Below, one piece after another: positions 57,750-64,000 of a stretch of 64,000 nucleotides of DNA. The first letter of the stretch is position 1. Each line of letters starts with the position of its first letter. The notes under the pieces were generated by a model that saw nothing but the letters and a program-made list of their open reading frames with translations, did not search any database and had not been told where the DNA came from. Position numbers and translations under genes: made by a program. This stretch comes from Chromohalobacter marismortui (GTDB taxonomy: Bacteria; Pseudomonadota; Gammaproteobacteria; Pseudomonadales; Halomonadaceae): the NCBI RefSeq assembly GCF_004364315.1, contig NZ_SOBR01000001.1, forward strand, positions 682,578 to 746,577, read 5' to 3'.

Positions 57750-58868
57750 ATGATGTCCGACGACCTTCACCAGACGCCGCTGAACGACATGCATGTCTCG
57801 CTCGGCGCTAAAATGGTGCCTTTTGCCGGTTATAGCATGCCGGTGCAATATGCTTTGGGCGTCAAGAAAGAGCATGAGCATACGCGCCAGGCGTGCGGTC
57901 TATTCGATGTATCGCACATGGGGCAGCTCATTGTCTCCGGACCGTCGCCAGCGCGTGCCATTGAAACGTTGGTGCCGGCGGATATCGTGGACTTGCCGGC
58001 GGGAATGCAGCGCTATGCACTCTTTACCGGCAATGAGGGCGGTATTCTCGATGACCTGATGATCGTCAATCGTGGTCAAGATCTTTATGTCGTCGTCAAT
58101 GCGGCATGCAAGGACCAGGATGTGACCCATCTGCGTATCGGGCTGGATGCTGAGCATCAAGTTGAAGTGCTCGACCGCGCCCTGCTGGCATTACAGGGAC
58201 CGCAAGCCAAAGACGTCATGGCGCGCTTGTGTCCCCAGGCATGCGACCTCGTCTTCATGCATCATGGCCGATTCGAGGCGCTCGGTAGCGAGTTGTGGAT
58301 CAGCCGCAGCGGTTATACCGGTGAGGACGGGTTCGAAATCTCCGTGCCTGTGGATGCTGCCGAGCAGCTGGCCAAGTGGCTGGTCGATCAGCCGGAAGTC
58401 GAGCCCATCGGCCTGGGCGCACGTGACTCGCTGCGCCTGGAAGCCGGGCTGTGTCTGTATGGGCATGACCTGGATACCCAGACGACACCTGCCGAGGCGA
58501 GTCTGATCTGGGCCGTGGGCAAATCCCGACGTATCGGTGGCGATCGTGAGGGAGGCTTTCCGGGAGCCGATGTCATCCTGCCGCAGATCGATACGAAGCA
58601 GATAACTCGAAAGCGTATCGGTCTGTTGGGCGAAGGACGAGCGCCGGTGCGAGAGGGCACTCCGCTTTATAGCGCCGAGGATCGTCATGTGGGCCGTGTG
58701 ACATCGGGGAGTTTCGGGCCGACCCTTGGAAAGCCGGTTGCCATGGCGTATGTGGATATCGAGTTTGCTGCGTTGGAGACGACCCTGTATGCGGATGTCC
58801 GTGGCAAGCGCTTGCCCATGCAGGTGACGCGCATGCCGTTCGTGCCTGCCAACTACTATCGCGGGTAG
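57750..58868 (+). CDS. gcvT: Glycine cleavage system T protein (aminomethyltransferase)
   Basis: A 372-residue tetrahydrofolate-dependent T protein. It transfers the methylene group from GcvH to tetrahydrofolate and releases ammonia. MVPFAGYSMPVQY near residue 27, GLFDVSHMGQ near 55 and GYTGEDGFEI near 190 are conserved, as is GLGARDSLRLEAGLCLYG near 225. The start at 57750 follows GAGGAAGCG; an ATG 21 bases earlier is possible. It is separated from gcvH-gcvP and apparently cotranscribed with the symporter gene. Confidence 0.95.
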   Translation: MMSDDLHQTPLNDMHVSLGAKMVPFAGYSMPVQYALGVKKEHEHTRQACGLFDVSHMGQLIVSGPSPARAIETLVPADIVDLPAGMQRYALFTGNEGGILDDLMIVNRGQDLYVVVNAACKDQDVTHLRIGLDAEHQVEVLDRALLALQGPQAKDVMARLCPQACDLVFMHHGRFEALGSELWISRSGYTGEDGFEISVPVDAAEQLAKWLVDQPEVEPIGLGARDSLRLEAGLCLYGHDLDTQTTPAEASLIWAVGKSRRIGGDREGGFPGADVILPQIDTKQITRKRIGLLGEGRAPVREGTPLYSAEDRHVGRVTSGSFGPTLGKPVAMAYVDIEFAALETTLYADVRGKRLPMQVTRMPFVPANYYRG

Positions 58869-58917
58869 TCTTAAACCAAGTATTGAAGAATACTTTATAC
58901 CGTTATCTTTCTTTTTC

Positions 58918-58945
58918 AAGCCTCGATCAATGCTCGAGGCTTTTT
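58918..58945 (+). terminator. Terminator after gcvT
   Basis: AGCCTCGA pairs with TCGAGGCT across a 7-base loop, followed by TTTT. Ends the symporter-gcvT transcript and faces the minus-strand PAP2 gene. Confidence 0.85.
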
Positions 58946-58991
58946 CACATGATATGCCAGAAGCACTGCAAAGGAGAAAAGGTGTGCGTCC

Positions 58992-59558
58992 TCAGGCAGG
59001 AAGAGGCAGCCATTGACTCCGCAGGGCGATCCAGAGTCCTGCCTGCGCAATGCCGAATCCCAGTATGGCGCCTGCGGCAACGTCGCTCACGTAGTGCAGA
59101 CCGAGAATGACCCGCGAGGCGGCGATGAGGACGCTCAACGGCAAGACCATCACGAGCAGCCAGGGGGACGACGCTGCTGACAGCGTGCAGAACATGACGG
59201 CATGCAACGTGTGGCCGCTGGGAAAGCTGTAGCGGTCCAGCGGTGGCATCGTGCAGGGAATGCTCGAGAAGGTGATGTAAGGGCGCTCTCGACACAGGCG
59301 TGTCTTGAGGAAGCGATAGAAAGCCGCCCCAGTCGCGGCACATAGGCCCCATATCAACGTCAGACGCCATCCCGCCTGGCCATGCAGGACCGGTTGCAGC
59401 AGGGCAAGGGCGACCCAGGCCGGCCAATCTCCGGCTCGGCTGCAGAACCGGAACACCCCATACACTAGACGCCGATGACTGAGCAGGGCGATACGCTGGC
59501 ATAGCTGCCATTCGAGGGTGTCGAGCCGATCAAACATGGTGAGGGGTCGTGAGCGCAT
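58992..59558 (-). CDS. PAP2-family membrane phosphatase
   Basis: A 188-residue membrane protein with four to six spans. All three acid-phosphatase motifs are present: KTRLCRERP near residue 85, PSGH near 113, and SRVILGLHYVSD near 147. It likely dephosphorylates a lipid pyrophosphate or phosphatidic acid at the membrane. The start at 59558 has AGGAGA upstream and overlaps the preceding glycosyltransferase by 29 bases, so the two are translationally coupled and likely act on one lipid. Confidence 0.87.
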   Translation of the reverse strand: MRSRPLTMFDRLDTLEWQLCQRIALLSHRRLVYGVFRFCSRAGDWPAWVALALLQPVLHGQAGWRLTLIWGLCAATGAAFYRFLKTRLCRERPYITFSSIPCTMPPLDRYSFPSGHTLHAVMFCTLSAASSPWLLVMVLPLSVLIAASRVILGLHYVSDVAAGAILGFGIAQAGLWIALRSQWLPLPA

Positions 59559-60687
59559 GCTGCGTCTCCTGGGCCGTCAGCGTCAAATAGGTGAAAAAGC
59601 GCTCGCCGATCAGGTCCCAGCGCTGGTGGACGACCTTCTCGCGGGCGGCACGCCCCATGCGGGCGCGGGAGGCGGGTTGGAGACAGAAATCGACGGCGGC
59701 CTGCACGAAGGCGTCGTCGTCGTTGGCATCGATGAGGCGTCCTTCGTGGTTATCGGCGATCAATTCGCTGGCGGCTGCCTGGTCGAATGCCACGACGGGG
59801 AGGCCGCTGGCCATGGCTTCAGGCACGACATTGCCGTATGTCTCGGAGTGCGAAGGAAATAGAAACATATCGGCACTGGCGTAGTGCTGGGCCAAGGCTT
59901 CTCCTGTGAGAAATCCAGTGAAAATAGCGTCTGGCAGTTGCCGTTCGAGACGTGACCGCTCGGGGCCATCCCCCACCAGTACAGGAATGACGTTCGGTTG
60001 GACGAATTGCATCTCGCGCAGCGCGCGGACCAGTAGGCGAGTATTCTTTTCGGCGGCGAGGCGTCCCGCATAGAGTGCGACGGGCCGATGGTCGTCGGCG
60101 CCCCAACGCGCTCTGAGTTGAGCATCACGCCGCGTAGGGGCGAAGCGCTCGGCATCGATGCCTCGGCCCAGAATGTCGACATGCCGGAAGCCACGTTGCA
60201 GCAGGCGGTCGGCCTGCAGGCGCGTGGGTACCAACGTCATGTGACAACGATTGTGGAAATAGCGTAGGCCAGCGGTGACGATACCGCTGAGGGCACGCAA
60301 ATGGTAGTTGGCAGCGTATTGATCGAAATTGGTGTGAAAGCCACCTACGACGGGAATCGACAAGTGGCGTGCCGTGGCCAGTGCAGCCCAGCCGAGCGGG
60401 CCCTCGGTGGCGATGTAGATCACGTCGGGACGTGACTGGCGCCATAGGCGGGACAAGCGCCGCCAATCGGGCGCCCCGACATGGACACCTGCATAACCGG
60501 GAAGGGAAAACGCACGCACTTGCATGTCACGTTCGGCACGGCCTTCACGACCGCCCGATGGCGGCTTCGGCCTTATCAGTTGCAGGGTGACACCGCGGCC
60601 AACGAGGTATTGCGCCAAGTGTCCCAGCGTATGTGCCACACCATTGATTTCGGGGGTCCAGGTTTCACTGACCAATGCGACTCGCAT
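59530..60687 (-). CDS. Glycosyltransferase family 4, likely acting on a membrane lipid
   Basis: A 385-residue GT-B enzyme. VSETWTPEINGVAHTLGHLA opens it, FHTNFDQYAANY is near residue 118, YAGRLAAEKNTRLLV near 205 and the donor motif FPSHSETYGNVVPEAMASG near 280. Wording is close to GDP-mannose- or UDP-sugar-dependent lipid mannosyl/glucosyltransferases such as MgtA and SqdX. The overlap with a PAP2 phosphatase gene fits glycolipid synthesis on diacylglycerol. The donor sugar is not known. Confidence 0.88.
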   Translation of the reverse strand: MRVALVSETWTPEINGVAHTLGHLAQYLVGRGVTLQLIRPKPPSGGREGRAERDMQVRAFSLPGYAGVHVGAPDWRRLSRLWRQSRPDVIYIATEGPLGWAALATARHLSIPVVGGFHTNFDQYAANYHLRALSGIVTAGLRYFHNRCHMTLVPTRLQADRLLQRGFRHVDILGRGIDAERFAPTRRDAQLRARWGADDHRPVALYAGRLAAEKNTRLLVRALREMQFVQPNVIPVLVGDGPERSRLERQLPDAIFTGFLTGEALAQHYASADMFLFPSHSETYGNVVPEAMASGLPVVAFDQAAASELIADNHEGRLIDANDDDAFVQAAVDFCLQPASRARMGRAAREKVVHQRWDLIGERFFTYLTLTAQETQHALTTPHHV

Positions 60688-60785
60688 GATGCGCCCTCCG
60701 TGTCATATCGAGACATCGTCAGACTGGGACACCGTCATGACAGCCGTGCGTCATTGCCGTGATGATTCGATGTCGTGCTGCTCCT

Positions 60786-61676
60786 TCAGCGTAGCACGCG
60801 CTCCGGGTCGACAGGCTTGCCACCGTGGCGCACATCGAACAACAAGTCGTCACGACCGGTAGCGTGTCGGTAGCCGATATCACAGACTGGGGTGCCTTGC
60901 GTGACATGATCGCCATCCTCGACGAGAAGGCGTTTGCAGAGCGCATAGACGCTTTGCATGTTGTCGGCATGGTGGATGATGACCACGCGCCCCAGCTGCC
61001 GCATGCTGTTGGCAAAGCGTACGGTACCATCGGCGACAGCACGGGCTTGGCTGTCGCTGGGGGCGGATAGCAGCATGGGCTGGAGGGTGCCGTGTGCATC
61101 GGTACCATAGCGCCGCGAAATCTTGTAGTCGTCGAGTGGCCAGCGCCAGTCTTTGGCACTGGATGGCATGGCGCCAGGGTCGGGTAGCTGGCGACTGCGT
61201 GGCGAGGGAGGGGATGGCTGGGAGCCCCCTGAGAGAGGGACCTGGATCAATTGCCCGACGCGTAAGGCATTGGCGTCGGTATTGGGATTGGCTGCCTGCA
61301 GGCGGCGAGGATTGCCGTCAAAAAGACGCGCGATACTGGTAAAGGTGTCGCCTGGGCGAACCTGGTACCGGTAGGGACCGCCACTGGGAGCGCGTTCACG
61401 TCGTGTCGGGACGAGGATGCGTTGCCCGATAGCAAGCCGCCGAGCATCGACGCCTGGATTGAAACGTTGCAAACGCAAGAGCGGGATATTGGCACGCTTG
61501 GCAATCTCGCCGAGCGTGTCACCCCGTTGAATGGATATCCAGTTGCCCGCGATGTGACCGCCTCGGTAGCCACCGGCGCCAGGACCGCCGGCGCAGCCGG
61601 CAAGTATCAGGACAAAGAGGAGGAGGGAAACGACGCGAGCGCACGATCCTTTTCCTCCCATAGCGCATTCAGCCAT
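60786..61676 (-). CDS. LysM lipoprotein with degenerate M23 (LytM) domain, NlpD-like
   Basis: A 296-residue outer-membrane lipoprotein. The signal peptide ends at the lipobox LAGC; two LysM domains follow (about residues 50-95 and 110-155: IQRGDTLGEIAKRA, VRPGDTFTSIARLF). The C-terminal LytM domain lacks the catalytic H-x-H, reading YALCKR where active enzymes have a YAHL-type motif, so it is probably an amidase activator like NlpD or ActS rather than a hydrolase. The start at 61676 is uncertain (61661 is another option); it overlaps the acyltransferase gene by about 70 bases. Confidence 0.85.
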   Translation of the reverse strand: MAECAMGGKGSCARVVSLLLFVLILAGCAGGPGAGGYRGGHIAGNWISIQRGDTLGEIAKRANIPLLRLQRFNPGVDARRLAIGQRILVPTRRERAPSGGPYRYQVRPGDTFTSIARLFDGNPRRLQAANPNTDANALRVGQLIQVPLSGGSQPSPPSPRSRQLPDPGAMPSSAKDWRWPLDDYKISRRYGTDAHGTLQPMLLSAPSDSQARAVADGTVRFANSMRQLGRVVIIHHADNMQSVYALCKRLLVEDGDHVTQGTPVCDIGYRHATGRDDLLFDVRHGGKPVDPERVLR

Positions 61677-62494
61677 GAATGAAAGCGTTCCTTGTAATCC
61701 GTGTCCAGATGATAGTCGCCATTGCTCATCCAATCGGGCACGCTCAGTTGGCGCGCCTCCATGTGTATGGGGAGTTCGCGACCGCACAGGAAATGCCAGA
61801 AGTTCGGGGTCGCATGGCGGTAATGAAGCGTGACGTCCAGGATGCCGCTCAGGCGGTCGCCCATTAGACGTATCACCTGTGCGGTCCCGCCGGCCTTGGG
61901 GCGCAGCAGATGCTGATAGGGACTCGCTTGGTGATCGCGCTTGGCGGGCGTGAAGCGGGTGCCCTCGACGAAGTTGTAGATCGTCATCGGCATCTCCCGC
62001 GCTCGCTCGCACATGCGCTGCGTTGCAAGGCGATCGCGTTCGGCCAACTGCGGTCGCTTGCTAAGCTCGCTGCGCGCATATCGACGCATGAAAGGAAACT
62101 CGAGTGCCCACCAGGCAAGGCCGATGATCGGAACGAAGATCAGTTCACGCTTGAGAAAGAACTTGGGCATCGAGGTTCGTCCGTACAGCACGTACTGCAT
62201 GACGAAGATGTCCGTCCAGCTTCGGTGGTTGGCGATGACCAGCCACCACTGGCTGGGCGCTAGTCCCTCGGGTACGTGCGCGGTGATGTCTGGCTTGAGC
62301 CAATGACGGATCCACCAGTTGTTGGTAGCGATCCAGGCCAGGGCGATGGCGTTGAGGCCTGCCAGTAGGCGTACCCGCAAGCGGCGCGTCGGCGTTACGA
62401 GCTTGGTGAGCGTCAGCAGGTAAAGCGGTACGCCCCAGAAAAGCGTATTGGCAATCAGCAACAGCACGCTTGTCAGCCCCTTGAGGGTCGCCAT
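61607..62494 (-). CDS. PlsC-type acyltransferase (YihG-like)
   Basis: A 295-residue membrane-associated acyltransferase. The acyl-acceptor motif NHRSWTD is near residue 88 and EGTRF near 182, with two hydrophobic segments before the catalytic domain. It resembles E. coli YihG, an alternative lysophosphatidic acid acyltransferase. AAGGAG lies six bases before the ATG at 62494. It probably makes phosphatidic acid with an unusual fatty acid preference. Confidence 0.88.
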   Translation of the reverse strand: MATLKGLTSVLLLIANTLFWGVPLYLLTLTKLVTPTRRLRVRLLAGLNAIALAWIATNNWWIRHWLKPDITAHVPEGLAPSQWWLVIANHRSWTDIFVMQYVLYGRTSMPKFFLKRELIFVPIIGLAWWALEFPFMRRYARSELSKRPQLAERDRLATQRMCERAREMPMTIYNFVEGTRFTPAKRDHQASPYQHLLRPKAGGTAQVIRLMGDRLSGILDVTLHYRHATPNFWHFLCGRELPIHMEARQLSVPDWMSNGDYHLDTDYKERFHSWLNALWEEKDRALASFPSSSLS

Positions 62495-62579
62495 GCCGTT
62501 CTCCTTCAATGACTTGGCAGCTCATGCTACTGGATCGCGTAGCGGCTGCCCAGTCTCGGACAAGGCGATGACGTGCGTA

Positions 62580-64000
62580 TCATTCGGCGAGCTCAGGGAG
62601 ATCGACGAAAAGCTCAAGGGCTTCGGGGTTGGCCAACGCATCGCGATTCTTGACCGGCTCGCCATGGACGACGTTACGTACGGCGACTTCGACGATCTTC
62701 CCCGACAGGGTGCGGGGGATGTCCTCCACAGCGATGATCTTGGCGGGGACGTGGCGTGGGGTCGTGTGCAAGCGTATCGTGCGCCGGATTTCGTCACGTT
62801 TGGCGTCGTCAAGTATGACCTGCGGACGCATACGGACGAAAAGGATCACGCGCACGTCGTTCTGCCAGGCTTGGCCGATACATAGCGACTCAAGTACGCC
62901 GTCGACCTTTTCGACTTGTCGGTAGATCTCGGCGGTGCCGATACGCACGCCACCTGGGTTGAGAACGGCATCCGAACGCCCATGGATGATGACGCCGCCA
63001 TGGGGTGTCAGTTCGGCGTAGTCGCCATGTGCCCAGGTACCTGGGAATGTCGAGAAGTAAGCCTCACGGTAACGCTCGCCATCGGGGTCGTTCCAGAAGC
63101 CGGTGGGCATGGAAGGAAAGGGACGCTTACAGACGAGTTCGCCTTTTTCGTTAGTGAGGCTTCGTCCGTGATCATCGAAAACATCGACGGCCATGCCGAG
63201 TCCGCGGCATTGCAGTTCGCCACGGTAGACGGGGCGGATCGGACAGCCCAACGCGAAGCAGGATACGATATCCGTTCCCCCGGAAATCGACGCCAGCATG
63301 AGATCGTGCTTGATTGCGTCATAGACGTAATCGAACGATTCATGGGGTAACGCCGAACCGGTGGAGAGTAGTGCTCGTAGCCGTGAAAGATCCACTTGCG
63401 TGCGAGGCGTCAAGCCTTCCTTGTCACAGGCCGAGAGGTATTTCGCGCTGGTGCCGAAGACCGTGACGCCTTCGTCGCTGGCGATGCGCCATAACGTCTC
63501 GGCATGCGGTGCAAACGGTGACCCGTCGAAGAGCACTAGAGTGGCGCCGGAGCCGAGGCCGGACACCAGCCAGTTCCACATCATCCAGCCACAGGTGGTG
63601 TAATAGAAAAAGACATCGTCGGCGTCGATATCGGTATGCAGGCGATGCTCTTTGAGGTGTTGCAGCAGCGCGCCGCCCGCCGAGTGGATGATGCATTTGG
63701 GGACACCTGTGGTGCCCGAGGAATAGAGAATGTAAAGCGGATGATCGAAGGGCAGTGCCTGGAAGTCGATTTCGCTGGCGTCATTATCCAGATAGTCGGC
63801 CCAGGCGATGGCCCGGGGGATGTCATCGAGGCGCGGCGCGTCTTCAAGGAAGGGAAAAACCACGACATGCTTTAGCGAGTCGATGGCATTGGCAATATCG
63901 GCGATGCGCTCTCGCGTATCGATGGCCTTGCCGTTCCAGGTATAGCCATCGGTGGCGATCAATACCTTGGGAGCGATTTGCCCGAAGCGATCCAATACGC
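62580..64000 (-). CDS. Acetoacetyl-CoA synthetase, partial
   Basis: The C-terminal 472 or so residues of an adenylate-forming enzyme; the first part lies beyond base 64000. The AMP-binding loop is [19 protein letters not shown] near visible residue 108, with [13 protein letters not shown] soon after, the wording of acetoacetate-CoA ligases. The C-terminal hinge and catalytic lysine are in [16 protein letters not shown]. It activates acetoacetate using ATP and CoA. The neighbours on the same strand are not clearly related. Full-length family members have about 650 residues. Confidence 0.9.
   Translation of the reverse strand, partial: VLDRFGQIAPKVLIATDGYTWNGKAIDTRERIADIANAIDSLKHVVVFPFLEDAPRLDDIPRAIAWADYLDNDASEIDFQALPFDHPLYILYSSGTTGVPKCIIHSAGGALLQHLKEHRLHTDIDADDVFFYYTTCGWMMWNWLVSGLGSGATLVLFDGSPFAPHAETLWRIASDEGVTVFGTSAKYLSACDKEGLTPRTQVDLSRLRALLSTGSALPHESFDYVYDAIKHDLMLASISGGTDIVSCFALGCPIRPVYRGELQCRGLGMAVDVFDDHGRSLTNEKGELVCKRPFPSMPTGFWNDPDGERYREAYFSTFPGTWAHGDYAELTPHGGVIIHGRSDAVLNPGGVRIGTAEIYRQVEKVDGVLESLCIGQAWQNDVRVILFVRMRPQVILDDAKRDEIRRTIRLHTTPRHVPAKIIAVEDIPRTLSGKIVEVAVRNVVHGEPVKNRDALANPEALELFVDLPELAE

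Overview
The window looks like chromosomal DNA of a moderately halophilic gammaproteobacterium of the Halomonadaceae. Chromohalobacter, close to C. salexigens, fits best. The evidence is the GC-rich, densely coding sequence, the gammaproteobacterial order thrS-infC-rpmI-rplT-pheS-pheT-ihfA, and an eight-gene sulfolactate cluster whose gene set matches the one I recall being described for C. salexigens DSM 3043. I see no phage, insertion sequence or CRISPR array. The species call rests on memory and gene content, not on a search.

Layout. 1-4445: a tripartite tricarboxylate transporter (tctCBA, cut by the left edge), an iron-dependent alcohol dehydrogenase and a divergent LysR regulator. 4585-7522: a small membrane protein, a UDP-glucuronate epimerase-like enzyme and UDP-glucose dehydrogenase. 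7582-9584: a divergent YeiH-type (putative sulfite/sulfate) exporter and its LysR regulator YeiE. 9640-9813: a degenerate tail of a zinc alcohol dehydrogenase. 9883-17392: suyR divergent from suyA-suyB-TctC-TctA-TctB-slcC-comC. These genes take up both sulfolactate enantiomers, interconvert them through sulfopyruvate with two dehydrogenases, and split (R)-sulfolactate to pyruvate and sulfite. 17415-22338: surface polysaccharide/LPS genes. 22409-24468: a QseBC-like two-component pair.

24578-34443: a purine catabolic locus (hpxO, NCS2 permease, guaD, xdhC, xdhB, xdhA on the minus strand, with a divergent rutR-like TetR gene). It should convert guanine through xanthine and urate to 5-hydroxyisourate. 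The rutR-xdhA gap holds a near-perfect RutR-type operator. 34440-39864: small unknown genes, tRNA-Pro(GGG), an LrgAB pair, a DUF2489 protein, an M20 amidohydrolase and an OmpA-like lipoprotein with calcium-binding-type repeats.

40143-47211: the translation cluster. thrS has a leader that can hide its ribosome binding site, infC appears to start at a non-canonical ATC codon, and a strong terminator hairpin sits before pheST. 47374-52229: a flavodoxin-domain protein, a small membrane protein, an Old Yellow Enzyme homologue, ppnN and a LysR regulator. 52329-58868: the glycine cleavage genes, split into gcvH-gcvP (minus) and an alanine/glycine symporter plus gcvT (plus). 58992-64000: a PAP2 phosphatase with an overlapping glycosyltransferase, a LysM/degenerate-LytM lipoprotein, an acyltransferase and the 3' part of acetoacetyl-CoA synthetase, cut by the right edge.
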